Shown in pieces: positions 26,389 through 35,063 of a stretch of 64,000 nucleotides of DNA. The DNA lies in NCBI RefSeq assembly GCF_006864135.1, contig NZ_SADV01000010.1, positions 124,001 to 188,000 of the forward strand, given 5' to 3'. Position numbers and translations under genes: made by a program. Positions within the stretch are counted from its first letter, which is position 1. Every line of letters starts with the position of its first letter. Source of the stretch: Lysinibacillus sphaericus (GTDB lineage Bacteria; Bacillota; Bacilli; Bacillales_A; Planococcaceae). The notes beneath the pieces are model-generated. The model was not told where the DNA came from. It ran no database searches and worked only from the letters and a program-made list of their open reading frames with translations.

Positions 26389-26829
26389 CTATCCTTGATA
26401 AACACTTTCACATGTATCAGGTGCTGGTTCATAGAAGCAATGATTTTTAAATTGACCAGTAAAAGGTTGACCGTACCATGTTGGAGGACATGGTGCGTAT
26501 GGATTGAAATACCAAAGTGCGTATTTCGCTGGATGATCTCGCCAATAATCCAGCGTCAGTTTTGCTAATCTTCTTTCATTAGGTCGCGCCCTTTGGTAAA
26601 ACATATTGCCTTTTTGAACAGCTTCAAAAGAATAATTTCCTCCCTGTACCTGATAAATAACATCATTAATCGTTCTTAAATCTTTAAAGTCTGGACATTC
26701 TGCTATCACACGATTCACAATAACATTGCCAACATATAGCATTCCTTGGTTTCCTTCACCTACCGCTTCTGCCCTCATCATCCTTGCCACTAGGTCAACG
26801 TCGGAATTTATATACTTTACTCTTGGCAT
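26389..26829 (-). CDS. cwlJ: CwlJ/SleB-type spore cortex-lytic hydrolase
   Basis: A 146-residue Hydrolase_2 protein. It has DVDLVARMMRAEAVGEGNQG with the conserved catalytic Glu, VGNVIVNRVI, then YQVQGGNYSFEAV and ALWYFNPYAPCPPTW, all typical of CwlJ. It has no signal peptide or peptidoglycan-binding domain, which fits CwlJ rather than SleB. CwlJ sits in the spore coat and degrades cortex peptidoglycan during germination. No gerQ follows. An upstream AGGTGG box supports the start. Confidence 0.85.
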   Translation of the reverse strand: MPRVKYINSDVDLVARMMRAEAVGEGNQGMLYVGNVIVNRVIAECPDFKDLRTINDVIYQVQGGNYSFEAVQKGNMFYQRARPNERRLAKLTLDYWRDHPAKYALWYFNPYAPCPPTWYGQPFTGQFKNHCFYEPAPDTCESVYQG

Positions 26830-26908
26830 TTTTTCACCTCCACCATATAGTATGAAAAAAAGCCTTCATTATTGTCATTTGAAATTCTAATAATAGTTTT
26901 ATAATTGA

Positions 26909-26955
26909 AAAACACGCCATCGATGCTGTCGGCAAAACAGTAAGATGGCGTGTTT
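26909..26955 (-). terminator. Terminator of the ECF S-component gene
   Basis: AAACACGCCATC pairs with GATGGCGTGTTT just after the stop codon. Confidence 0.75.
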
Positions 26956-26959
26956 ATTA

Positions 26960-27511
26960 TTAGAAATTCTTTTTGAAGTACGGTGTTTTTTTCATCACGA
27001 TACATACTGGAATCGCGATCATTAAGCCGACAACGTTTTGAATGACGTCTCCTGGAATGGATGCCATAGGGGCAACCCAGCTTTTGAACATAATCGCTTG
27101 CCCGATATAGTAAACTCCCATCATCACGGGCATAGCAACAACGGCTGCTAAAATGTTTAATCGGATGTCGTCGCCTTTATGTCCTTTAGACCAAGCGATT
27201 TTCCCAACGATGGCGCCTTGTAATGCGCGGGAGATAATTGTAGTTGGCGCCCAAATTAACCAACCACCTACGATATCGAATAAGCCCATTCCGATTGCTC
27301 CAGCAAGTGCCCCTTTTTTAGGACCAAATAAAATTGACGTGATCAAAAGCATGGATGTTCCTAGGTGAATAAGTCCACCTTGCCCGAATGGTAGCTTTAT
27401 ATTAATAAACATTGTCGCGACGAAAACAAGTGCTGCAAGAATGGAAGTAATGACTAAATCAAATGTTTTCGTGCGTGGTTTTGTATAGGATTGACTTTGT
27501 ATATTTTGCAT
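26960..27511 (-). CDS. ECF transporter S component, probably for vitamin B6
   Basis: A 183-residue membrane protein with about six hydrophobic segments, beginning FDLVITSILAALVFVATMFI and containing LPFGQGGLIHLGTSMLLITS and GAIGMGLFDIVGGWLIWAPT, typical of S components that bind vitamins for a shared EcfAAT module. It is divergent from a pyridoxamine kinase gene 190 bases away, which suggests a pyridoxine-type substrate. The second ATG at 27511 is preferred because GCGAGG is then well spaced. Substrate is inference. Confidence 0.7.
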   Translation of the reverse strand: MQNIQSQSYTKPRTKTFDLVITSILAALVFVATMFINIKLPFGQGGLIHLGTSMLLITSILFGPKKGALAGAIGMGLFDIVGGWLIWAPTTIISRALQGAIVGKIAWSKGHKGDDIRLNILAAVVAMPVMMGVYYIGQAIMFKSWVAPMASIPGDVIQNVVGLMIAIPVCIVMKKTPYFKKNF

Positions 27512-27698
27512 TTGCATGTCCTCGCTAGGATGAATTTTTTAATAATTTTTACTTTAGCAAAGGACTGACTATCGTAAAAGTGCCAATTTGATAAAAAAAG
27601 TAAAGGTCAGTTTGTTTTTCTATAAGGGAGTGCATTTTCGCATCTAGCTAATTATGATACGATGAGAGAATACAAGCAGGATTAGTTAGGTGGAGAGT

Positions 27699-28550
27699 AT
27701 GATGAAAAAAGTTGCTGTAATTCAGGATATGTCATCCTTTGGGAAGTGCTCGTTAACGGCTGCGATGCCTGTGCTGTCAGTGATGGGTGTTCAGGCGGTG
27801 CCATTACCAACTGCAATATTAACCGCGCAAACAGGGTATTCAAGTTTTTATTGTGAGGATTTAACGTCAAAGATGGACTACTTTGTGGATGAGTGGAGCA
27901 AGCTTGGAGCAACCTTTGATGGTATTCACACAGGTTTTGTGACAGGGAAGGAGCAAATCGATAATATCTTTCGGTTTTTAAACGTCTTCCACTCGAGTGA
28001 AACAACGCTGCTTGTCGATCCGGTAATGGGCGATTTGGGTGAGGTTTATAAAATGTATACAGGCGAGTTGCTTGATCGTATGAAGGCGCTAGTGAAATGT
28101 GCAGATATTATTACGCCAAATATTACAGAATGTTGCTTGCTTACGGGTTTGTCATACGAGAAGTTACAGAGCTATCAAGACGATTCAGATTATATTCAGG
28201 CGATAGAGGAAGCGGGCCATCAGCTGCAGCAGGAAACTAAAGCGAACGTTATTATTACCGGTTTGAATCCGCCGCCAGCAGATGCGAATAAGCGTTATGT
28301 AGGCAATATGTATGTCGATGCACATCGTTCGTTTTCTAGCATCCGAGAATACAACGGCGAGAGCTATTCAGGAACAGGTGATTTGTTTGCATCCGTCATT
28401 ATGGGTGGCATGATGCGCGGACAGGATTTAGTTGAGTCGATGAAGCTTGCCGAGACGTTTTTGGCTGCTTCAATTGAAGCGACATCAAAAGCGCAAATTC
28501 CACGTGAAGCAGGCGTGAACTTTGAAACGTTTTTACGAATGCTGCTTTAG
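27699..28550 (+). CDS. pdxK: Pyridoxamine/pyridoxal kinase (PfkB-related)
   Basis: A 283-residue kinase of the PdxK/ThiD type. It has the N-terminal QDMSSFGKCSLTAAMPVLSV, VDPVMGDLGEVYKMY with the conserved DPVMGD motif, ADIITPNITECCLLTG, and the C-terminal SGTGDLFASVIMGGMM with the catalytic Asp. It phosphorylates B6 vitamers to pyridoxal 5'-phosphate, probably those imported by the divergent ECF protein. AGGTGGAG lies 5-7 bases before the adjacent ATGs at 27699 and 27702. Confidence 0.85.
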   Translation: MMKKVAVIQDMSSFGKCSLTAAMPVLSVMGVQAVPLPTAILTAQTGYSSFYCEDLTSKMDYFVDEWSKLGATFDGIHTGFVTGKEQIDNIFRFLNVFHSSETTLLVDPVMGDLGEVYKMYTGELLDRMKALVKCADIITPNITECCLLTGLSYEKLQSYQDDSDYIQAIEEAGHQLQQETKANVIITGLNPPPADANKRYVGNMYVDAHRSFSSIREYNGESYSGTGDLFASVIMGGMMRGQDLVESMKLAETFLAASIEATSKAQIPREAGVNFETFLRMLL

Positions 28551-28687
28551 CAATGTCAAGGTTTTTATAACTGCGTTGTGACATGGATATTCATCAGTTT
28601 ATTGAAGGTAACGCCTGTGCGAATTGATAAGGGATGGATTTTTAGTAAACAGGTAATAATGAAAATCATGAATTAGGGAGGTGTATA

Positions 28688-28981
28688 ATGGATTCAATTA
28701 GATATTATGTAGTGCAAGTAGATAATCGCTATTACCAGGGGGAAATTGACCTTCTTACATTTACGGATGATGAAGAACAAGCCTTTGCGTTTACGGATAT
28801 TGTGGCGGCAAACGAATTGGCTAGTGAGGTCAATGGAATCGTCCTGACAAGAGAAGTCAGTTATAAGGAGCTAGAAGACTTTTCAGCACAATATCTGGTT
28901 GAGTACGAAGCATTGCCAAAAGAAGAGCGTGACACGATAGAATCATTTTGTAGGGAGCTTAGTATAGGAATGTTTGAATAA
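28688..28981 (+). CDS. Small hypothetical acidic protein
   Basis: A 97-residue protein, MDSIRYYVVQVDNRYYQGEI..., with a start after GGGAGGTG. It is acidic with no membrane segment or known motif. A hairpin terminator GCCGAA/TTCGGC with T-run follows at 28983-29013. It is a real gene by its ribosome site and terminator; function unknown. Confidence 0.7.
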   Translation: MDSIRYYVVQVDNRYYQGEIDLLTFTDDEEQAFAFTDIVAANELASEVNGIVLTREVSYKELEDFSAQYLVEYEALPKEERDTIESFCRELSIGMFE

Positions 28982-28982
28982 A

Positions 28983-29013
28983 TGCCGAATCGAATCTTTT
29001 CGGCTCTTTTTTA
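28983..29013 (+). terminator. Rho-independent terminator
   Basis: GCCGAA/TTCGGC hairpin followed by CTCTTTTTT. Confidence 0.75.
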
Positions 29014-29090
29014 TGCAGTTTTTGACTGAGCTTAAGCATTCTACCCTTCTAAAACATGGCACTTTCTCAATTTATTGAATGAAATAGTGA

Positions 29091-29131
29091 ACAGCCTGTA
29101 GCCAAGATTAATGGTTACGGGCATTTTTTGA
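29091..29131 (+). terminator. Possible second terminator
   Basis: GCCTGTAGCC pairs imperfectly with GGTTACGGGC, followed by ATTTTTTG. The following 160 bases hold an imperfect palindrome AACATATCGTATGTGTT near 29231, a possible operator for the next gene. Confidence 0.5.
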
Positions 29132-29294
29132 AATATCAAGTATGATTTATGCGTGTAGAATTAACATGTCGTGACAAAATTGAAACTACTAGATGAACTT
29201 GGGGCTGCATGTTTAAATGGGAATGATAATAACATATCGTATGTGTTAAACCATTGCACGGGTGAAGTTCTTTAGAATAGGGGAGGTTTTAAAA

Positions 29295-30488
29295 ATGAAT
29301 CGGACAACAAATTGGCGACCTAGAGGTTTTCTTCAGTGGCTACTCACAATCCTCTCTGTGATAGTATGTTTTATTATTATTATAGTGGCCTACTATATTT
29401 TTAATCCGAGTAATATGGATAAAATAATGAGTCTACTTGCATGGGGAGTTTCTATATTTCCGATTATTCTAGTAGTTACAGCATTAATATTAATAGTTTT
29501 ATTAGCTCTTTCTTTTTGGAAGAAAACCTTAATTGCTCTTACAGTGTTATTTCCTATTTTGTTGTTATTAATGTTTTTAACTGTGCAGCCAATTAGTAAT
29601 ATGAAAAGCTATGCTAAAAGCGAGAATGTATCGGTTGCTCTTAGTTCACATTTTTTCTATAAACAAAATATCTCAACAAAGCCTAGTGTAGATGTGGTGT
29701 ATGGGAAAACTACGGACGGCATTGAACTAAAGCTTGATGTGTGGCCAGCGTGGAAAAAATCAGAGGATGTTTTAACACCTGTCATTGTTCAAGTGCATGG
29801 GGGTGGTTGGGTAAGTGGGGATAAAGGCCAAGTGCAAGACTGGAATCAGTGGATGAATGATCAAGGGTACACTGTTTTTGATGTCCGATATCGTATGCCT
29901 CCTGAAGCAGGTTGGAAAGATGAAGTAGGGGATGTTAAATCGGCGATTGGTTGGATCGTGCAAAATGCAGATACGTATAAGATTGATTCGAATAGAATTA
30001 TTTTAATGGGAGAGTCTGCTGGGGGAAATCTAGCTATGCTTGCTGCATATAGTATGGGAGATAAGCATTTACCGCCATCAACGGATGTTCCGGATGTACC
30101 GATCAAGGCAGTGATTAACATGTATGGGCCGTCAGATATGACTGCGTTTTACAACAACAATCCAAGTAAGAGTTATGTCCAAGATGTTATGGGTAAGTAC
30201 ATTGGAGGTTCACCATCCGATTACCCTGAGCGTTATAAGATGCTTTCCCCTATAAGCTATATCCAGGAACATACGCCACCAACTATTATGTTTTTAGGGA
30301 CGGGTGATCGTATTGTTCCTGTAGAGCAGGCAAACGTCTTGGATGAGAAACTGACTACAAGCGGTGTAGCGCATGAACTTTATCTTCTTCCAAAGGTCGA
30401 TCATGGCTTTGATGCAAATCCAGGTAGTTTGAGCACGCAATTTGCCAAGGAGAAAGTAAAAGTATTTCTTCAAAAATATAATAAATAA
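29295..30488 (+). CDS. Membrane-anchored alpha/beta hydrolase (esterase/lipase type)
   Basis: A 397-residue protein. Three hydrophobic segments lie in residues 10-110 (FLQWLLTILSVIVCFIIIIV and two more), then an HSL-type hydrolase domain: VQVHGGGWVSGDKG oxyanion motif near 168, GESAGGNLAMLA nucleophile elbow, and the late GDRIVPVEQA and KVDHGFDANPG giving the Asp and His. It probably hydrolyses small esters at the outer membrane face. ATG 29295 follows GGGGAGG; the frame extends 11 codons upstream without a better site. Confidence 0.8.
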   Translation: MNRTTNWRPRGFLQWLLTILSVIVCFIIIIVAYYIFNPSNMDKIMSLLAWGVSIFPIILVVTALILIVLLALSFWKKTLIALTVLFPILLLLMFLTVQPISNMKSYAKSENVSVALSSHFFYKQNISTKPSVDVVYGKTTDGIELKLDVWPAWKKSEDVLTPVIVQVHGGGWVSGDKGQVQDWNQWMNDQGYTVFDVRYRMPPEAGWKDEVGDVKSAIGWIVQNADTYKIDSNRIILMGESAGGNLAMLAAYSMGDKHLPPSTDVPDVPIKAVINMYGPSDMTAFYNNNPSKSYVQDVMGKYIGGSPSDYPERYKMLSPISYIQEHTPPTIMFLGTGDRIVPVEQANVLDEKLTTSGVAHELYLLPKVDHGFDANPGSLSTQFAKEKVKVFLQKYNK

Positions 30489-30518
30489 TCATTACGCGTA
30501 GCTCCTGTTATGGTAATA

Positions 30519-30558
30519 GGAAAAGCCTTTGAAGGAATTAATCATTCTTCAAAGGCTT
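30519..30558. terminator. Bidirectional terminator
   Basis: AAAAGCCTTTGAAG pairs with CTTCAAAGGCTTTT between convergent genes. Confidence 0.9.
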
Positions 30559-30564
30559 TTATAA

Positions 30565-30903
30565 TTAGAAAGTACATGTAGGATTATTATTATCCGTCTC
30601 AAAGTATATATGAAAATGCTTATTGCAATTTGGATTGAAAAGAGTATGACAATGTTTACAGTTTGTGTGATTCATATATTCATGAATCGTTAGTTCACTT
30701 TTACATACACCACAAAATATTGCCTTTTCATGAAAGTCCTCTTTCTTCCATGGCTGAATTTTATGATTTGAATTTTCCTCATGACATTTATAGCAAGGAT
30801 AATACTCCCCACAACATTTAAATTTAATTGAAATGGTATCTTGCTTTTTAAAATAGTGCTTACATCTTCCTTGATCATCAATAACATTTCCTAGAATCTT
30901 CAT
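30565..30903 (-). CDS. CHY zinc finger protein
   Basis: A 112-residue protein with the CHY-type zinc finger pattern: RCKHYFKKQDTISIKFKCCGEYYPCYKCHEEN, then AIFCGVCKSELTIHEY and NCKHCHTLFNPNCNKHFHIYF. The many Cys and His pairs can bind three zinc ions. In bacteria this family is usually a stand-alone small protein of unknown role. It converges on the hydrolase gene with a shared terminator. Confidence 0.85.
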   Translation of the reverse strand: MKILGNVIDDQGRCKHYFKKQDTISIKFKCCGEYYPCYKCHEENSNHKIQPWKKEDFHEKAIFCGVCKSELTIHEYMNHTNCKHCHTLFNPNCNKHFHIYFETDNNNPTCTF

Positions 30904-30932
30904 ATGTCAAACCTCTTTTCATCTTAAAACGC

Positions 30933-31437
30933 TTAAAAATGATGCTTTTCATGGATGGCAAGTAGCTGGATAGATTGAATAAGGTTAGGGTAGTGAGCAA
31001 TGGGATCTGGAAAGATAATATGCCCGGCAATATCGTCTTCAATATTTTTTACTAATTCTTGCATTACACTCGTTTCGTTTACTAGTAATTATTCGATTTC
31101 GTTGCTGCTTAGCGTAAAACGAATTTTAGAGGGAGGCACTAATATTCCTGGAGCTCTCATGCCGCTTCCTTTTTTGTTTTTATATTCCTCGTATATATCA
31201 TGTATTTCTGTAGCGAAAGGCTTGTTTCTTCGCATTTTTGCGTAAGGCGTCAGTAGTAAGGAAAACTTTGTTGCTGTTTTCAGCATTTTTAAGATTAGAT
31301 AAAGGTGATAGAAATGTTCACCGATAGACCATTTTTCTTCTTTTTCGCGGTGCCATAGTTGTTCCTCTTGGAGTGAATGAATGCCAAGGTACGTTGTGAA
31401 TTCGCTGCTCTTGTAATAGATGAAAATGATGCGCCAT
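30933..31437 (-). pseudogene. Broken DinB-family protein gene
   Basis: Read on the minus strand, fragments give EEQLWHREKEEKWSIGEHFY, then an intact stretch MLKTATKFSLLLTPYAKMRR to SSNEIE, a TAA stop, and LLVNETSVMQELVKNIEDDI ending IQLLAIHEKHHF. These are DinB/DUF664-like features, including the late HEKHH metal-binding motif. The first segment is in another frame from the start (ATG near 31437), so there is a frameshift and a stop. Confidence 0.65.
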
Positions 31438-31569
31438 ACTGTTAGATTTCATATTTTAGCCTTCTTCATTGTACTGTTACTTCCATTTTAGGAAACTATC
31501 TTGCAGAAGTACATAAAATACTATTAAGAATTGGCGATAAAAATGGAAAGTATCGTAGGAGGGATAAAA

Positions 31570-32067
31570 ATGAATAGTAGACTTTTAATAGCTGCAGATG
31601 CTGAAGCCTATCGGAATTTAAGATTAGAAGCGCTACAAAATAATCCTGAAGCATTTGGCTCTAGCTTTGAGGAGGAAAAGGATAATCCGATTGAGCTGTT
31701 TGCCAGCAGATTTGAATCTCAGGGCTCTTTTACGTTAGGGGTTTTTGATCATGAACAATTAGTGGGCGTTGCGACGTTAGTGCAGGAAAGTAAGCTTAAG
31801 TTAAAGCATAAAGCGAGTATCTTTGCGGTGTATGTTTCTCCGAAAAAGCGCGGGCTTGGTATTGGTAAGCGTTTAATGGTCGAAGTAATTAACAAAGCGA
31901 GGGAGTTAAAGGGAATTGAACAGCTTCATCTAACAGTTGTATCAACGAATGCTTCAGCAAAAAGACTGTATTCTTCTTTAGGGTTTGAGGTATTTGGAGC
32001 AGAGAAAAGGGCATTAAAAATAGATCAGCAATATTTTGATGAGGATTATATGGCTTTGTATCTATAA
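31570..32067 (+). CDS. GNAT family N-acetyltransferase
   Basis: A 165-residue GNAT protein. The core has IFAVYVSPKKRGLGIGKRLM, the acetyl-CoA-binding V/F-x-P-x-x-R-G-x-G-I-G loop, then LHLTVVSTNASAKRLYSSLG near the C-terminus. The substrate is unknown. ATG 31570 follows GTAGGAGGG; the longer frame to 31531 lacks a site. A strong terminator follows. Confidence 0.85.
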   Translation: MNSRLLIAADAEAYRNLRLEALQNNPEAFGSSFEEEKDNPIELFASRFESQGSFTLGVFDHEQLVGVATLVQESKLKLKHKASIFAVYVSPKKRGLGIGKRLMVEVINKARELKGIEQLHLTVVSTNASAKRLYSSLGFEVFGAEKRALKIDQQYFDEDYMALYL

Positions 32068-32113
32068 CTTATTTCAGTGGATGTTTGAACAGCCATTGAA
32101 ATAAGCTGAAGCG

Positions 32114-32150
32114 AAAACTCCAAGAGCTTTTACCCTTGGAGTTTTTTTAT
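32114..32150 (+). terminator. Rho-independent terminator
   Basis: AAACTCCAAG pairs with CTTGGAGTTT, then TTTTT. The stretch before it (32070-32110, ACTTATTTCAGTGGATGT...) resembles the 5' end of repeat A. Confidence 0.85.
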
Positions 32151-32152
32151 TT

Positions 32153-32437
32153 TTATGGCGTGGTCCAATGAAACAATAAAAATAAAGCAATGATTAAAAT
32201 AATGACAGCAATCGTAAAAGTGACGTAGCTACTAGCATTACCCGTTTTATTTTTCAGTAGTTTTAAGCTCAGTACTATATTGATGATTGATAATGGGAAT
32301 ACTAGCCAAAATCCTAAATTGCCTAAGAGTTCAATTTGAATTGGTACATGGTTGTAAAAATAATTATAGGTGATACCTAAAGCAAGTAAAATTGCCAGCA
32401 CAATATTGACCTTTGCAATTTTATTGTTGCTAATCAT
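32153..32437 (-). CDS. Small membrane protein, three TM segments
   Basis: A 94-residue protein with hydrophobic segments near residues 9-25, 38-58 and 70-88. GGAGG lies five bases before ATG 32437, which is preferred over the longer frame. No family is recognised. It is one of four small membrane-protein genes on the minus strand between 32.1 and 33.6 kb. Confidence 0.65.
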   Translation of the reverse strand: MISNNKIAKVNIVLAILLALGITYNYFYNHVPIQIELLGNLGFWLVFPLSIINIVLSLKLLKNKTGNASSYVTFTIAVIILIIALFLLFHWTTP

Positions 32438-32576
32438 AATTGCCTCCAATCGATCCCTTTATAGTTGTATAGTATGCTTAAAATAAAAATCTGGATAAAG
32501 CATGTAAGCTTCCAAGATTTGATCACATTCCTTAGTTTATCCATCTGAATATTCAGTAAAATGAATGTATAAATCT

Positions 32577-32798
32577 TTAGTTTCTAGGACCTATTCTTCC
32601 ACCTTTCGTTAACCAATGCCAACATATCTCGAAAAACTTTACCTTTTCTTGTAGTAAATAAGGAAAGCCAATAAACAACCAATACAAAAAAGCAAGAACC
32701 AATACACCGGTTAATATACTGTTCATTTGTGTTGCAATAAAAATGCTAAGGAACATAATAAGAAAATATAGTACAGCAATTCTCCTGTAGGCTATCAT
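32577..32798 (-). CDS. Small membrane protein, two TM segments
   Basis: A 73-residue protein with two hydrophobic segments (AVLYFLIMFLSIFIATQ and ILTGVLVLAFLYWLFIGFPY) and a basic tail. GGGAGGGG precedes the ATG. Unknown family. Confidence 0.6.
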   Translation of the reverse strand: MIAYRRIAVLYFLIMFLSIFIATQMNSILTGVLVLAFLYWLFIGFPYLLQEKVKFFEICWHWLTKGGRIGPRN

Positions 32799-32990
32799 AA
32801 ATTTCCCCTCCCATTATTTACAATCATACAGAAGAGATAACCTTTTTGGCAATTAATTACATGCTGGTCAAAATAAAAAGTGAAAGAAAATAATACACCC
32901 ACCAACGCGAGTTAGTAGGAAATCAAGCGTAAGTCAATTACCTGCACAATAATAAATATAAGCGTTAAATATGAAAAGCAATAAAAGCTG

Positions 32991-33293
32991 TTACGCATCC
33001 GTTGGCTTAATAGATTTAGCTTTTCCTTTTTTAAAAATTCCTAAAAGAAGAAGCACAAGTCCAGTTAAAAATAGAAGTGGAAACATGACCATCATTAGTG
33101 CGACCGCCGCAAACCCCTCACCTTCATATCTCCCATACAGAATAGAAACAACCCCTGAGAATAAAGGAGCAATTACTAACATCATAGTTATTCCCCAAAT
33201 TATATATTTCTTTTTATTCGATTTACCAAGACTTATCATAATAGCTATTCCTAGTACTAATACTAATCCTAAAGCAACTAATACAATTCCCAA
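32991..33293 (-). CDS. Small membrane protein, three TM segments
   Basis: A 100-residue protein if it starts at TTG 33293, which has GGGAGGG six bases upstream; a GTG at 33308 would add five residues. Hydrophobic segments are at about 2-20, 32-52 and 65-88. The C-terminus is lysine-rich. Unknown family. Confidence 0.6.
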   Translation of the reverse strand: MGIVLVALGLVLVLGIAIMISLGKSNKKKYIIWGITMMLVIAPLFSGVVSILYGRYEGEGFAAVALMMVMFPLLFLTGLVLLLLGIFKKGKAKSIKPTDA

Positions 33294-33371
33294 TTTAGAC
33301 CCTCCCACCCTTCATTTAAATTTTAGCAGATGTTTGAACACCCGCCATTAATTTTTCAATTTCTATGTCGT

Positions 33372-33545
33372 TCACCCTCCTTTTTTGTAATTAAGTGATT
33401 TAATAACTTCCGATAACTCCATGATGACCGCTTCTAATTTATCTATTTTCCTTTCAAAGCGAATGAATAGATAGACTGTAATGGCAATAGGGAATCCAAA
33501 ATTTCCTATTAGGCTAATCCAAATTGGAACATTTTCTGGTGTCAT
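33372..33545 (-). CDS. yvrJ: YvrJ-family small membrane protein
   Basis: A 57-residue protein, MTPENVPIWISLIGNFGFPI then a single TM segment and a charged helix FERKIDKLEAVIMEL. This matches the YvrJ family. In B. subtilis yvrJ lies with the sigO-rsoA genes; here it is 600 bases away on the opposite strand, past a tRNA. AGGGAGGG precedes the ATG at 33545. Confidence 0.75.
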   Translation of the reverse strand: MTPENVPIWISLIGNFGFPIAITVYLFIRFERKIDKLEAVIMELSEVIKSLNYKKGG

Positions 33546-33586
33546 AATGTAAATCACCCTCCCTCTTACTCCAAATTAGTAATATA

Positions 33587-33657
<71 letters not shown>

Positions 33658-33778
33658 AAAATTGTAACCGTACTATGTAAAGAGGATCCTTCTGTAATAA
33701 AAACAACCTTCCTGTAAAAAAAATTATTTTGTCATGGTTTCCATTTCTTATGTTTTAGACCTCTTTAAGGTCTCTAAG

Positions 33779-34020
33779 ATGAAATATGATATAACGGAAT
33801 ATTCAAGCGAGGAATGTCACTATTGTGTTAGGTTAAAGGAATGGTTACAAGAAAATAATATTACGTATGTCAATAAGATATTAATGAAGAGCACGTATTA
33901 AAGGAGTTTAAGCATTTTAATAGTAGTGCTATCCCATTTACTTTAATAGTCGCTGATCATAAAGCGGAGAGAATTATTGGTTATCAGCCAGAAAAAATAA
34001 AAGCTATTTTAGATATTTGA
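33779..34020 (+). pseudogene. Glutaredoxin-like gene with a one-base frameshift
   Basis: MKYDITEYSSEECHYCVRLK gives the CxxC redox motif. After ITYVNK the frame shifts: deletion of one A in AATAAGATATT breaks it, and the next frame continues INEEHVLKEFKHFNSSAIPF and TLIVADHKAERIIGYQ to a stop at 34018-34020, with the conserved Pro of the thioredoxin fold. Confidence 0.7.
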
Positions 34021-34037
34021 AAGAGTTGGATTAAATC

Positions 34038-34068
34038 ACCTTTTTTGTATAAAAGGTGTTTTTTTTAT
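34038..34068 (+). terminator. Rho-independent terminator
   Basis: CACCTTTT/AAAAGGTG hairpin followed by eight T. Confidence 0.85.
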
Positions 34069-34076
34069 TCTTTTTA

Positions 34077-34107
34077 AGAACATTTGTTCTTATTTTGATT
34101 TATAATA
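34077..34107 (+). promoter_or_regulatory. Promoter with LexA-like palindrome upstream of the sigO-like gene
   Basis: AAGAACATTTGTTCTT (34077-34092) is a perfect palindrome with the GAACnnnnGTTC core of the Bacillus LexA box, though the outer bases differ from CGAAC...GTTCG. A TATAAT lies at 34102-34107. It could be an SOS operator or an autoregulatory site. Confidence 0.5.
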
Positions 34108-34163
34108 TAGATACAACATTCACTTTAAATAGAAAGAAGGCGGAAGTATTGGAGGGAAGTTAA

Positions 34164-34748
34164 ATGGAGAAACAAAAAATAGAGGAATTCTTCTATAGAA
34201 ATAATGCGCAGGTTAACAATCCAATCATAAAAAGCTTTTTGTCGGATTCCAATAATCTTTATTTGGTGCAAAAGGCGATCTTATATCCAACCGAACAAAA
34301 TAAGAAACTTGTCGATGAATCTTTCCAATCTCACTATATAAATGTTAGGAAAATCAAATATGTCAGTAATTTAATTTATTTTTTTAGCTTAGATTTTGAT
34401 AAAAAAAGGAGAAGGCTACAAAATCGTGCTCTATTAATATTAGATAAGGGCTTATCAGAAGAAGGTGGCACGACCGCGAAAGAGCTAATAGAAGATGCAA
34501 GCGTTGAAATTGAACTGGATCATATAGTTGATGGAGGATTATTTGACAATATTGAAGATGAACTGCTTTTAAAGTCTTTGCAAAAACTAACGGTTAAACA
34601 ACTTCAAATATTAGAGATGATTTATGTAAAAGAGTTTTCTATAAAAGAAATAGCTCACACATTACAAACTACACCGCAGAATATATCAAACCTTCATAGG
34701 AAGGCTTTAAATAAACTCAAAACTACACTCAGCAAAAAGGGGGAATAA
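34164..34748 (+). CDS. sigO: SigO (YvrI)-like sigma factor subunit
   Basis: A 194-residue protein. The C-terminal part (about 130-190) is a sigma region 4 HTH: LQKLTVKQLQILEMIYVKEF, then IKEIAHTLQTTPQNISNLHR. The N-terminal part lacks a clear region 2. B. subtilis SigO has this size and needs RsoA, encoded by the next gene, to supply the region 2 function. The next gene here starts four bases later and has a region 2-like sequence. SigO/RsoA in B. subtilis responds to acid and cell-wall stress. GGAGG precedes the ATG. Confidence 0.7.
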   Translation: MEKQKIEEFFYRNNAQVNNPIIKSFLSDSNNLYLVQKAILYPTEQNKKLVDESFQSHYINVRKIKYVSNLIYFFSLDFDKKRRRLQNRALLILDKGLSEEGGTTAKELIEDASVEIELDHIVDGGLFDNIEDELLLKSLQKLTVKQLQILEMIYVKEFSIKEIAHTLQTTPQNISNLHRKALNKLKTTLSKKGE

Positions 34749-34751
34749 TAT

Positions 34752-34952
34752 ATGGCGATTTTAGAAAATCAATACAATGAAGATACGCTAACGATTATAG
34801 AGAATTTCATACCGAAAATAAAACAATGTTTGCACAATACAGACTTTCAGGAAAGGGAAGACTTGGAACAAGAAATTAAATTAAAAATTATAGAGAAGCT
34901 GGCAACAGTAGAATTTCAAGATGCACCTAGTTTTTGGGATTTTTTCTCGTGA
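34752..34952 (+). CDS. rsoA: RsoA-like sigma co-factor
   Basis: A 66-residue protein with NTDFQEREDLEQEIKLKIIE, resembling sigma region 2.1-2.2, as in RsoA (about 79 residues in B. subtilis). It follows the sigO-like gene at once with a GGGGGA box. The C-terminus is a little shorter than in RsoA. The assignment rests on motif, size and position. Confidence 0.65.
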   Translation: MAILENQYNEDTLTIIENFIPKIKQCLHNTDFQEREDLEQEIKLKIIEKLATVEFQDAPSFWDFFS

Positions 34953-35017
34953 ACTTTATACCCGGTTATTCCGGGTGGCTACCCGGCAACCTAAATTCCA
35001 ACACCTTGAAATAAAAA

Positions 35018-35057
35018 ACGATGCACATAGTGAAGACACTATGTACATCGTTTTATT
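35018..35057. terminator. Bidirectional terminator
   Basis: AAAACGATG, ACATAGT and their partners ACTATGT, CATCGTTTT form a long stem between convergent genes. Confidence 0.9.
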
Positions 35058-35063
35058 AATTAA

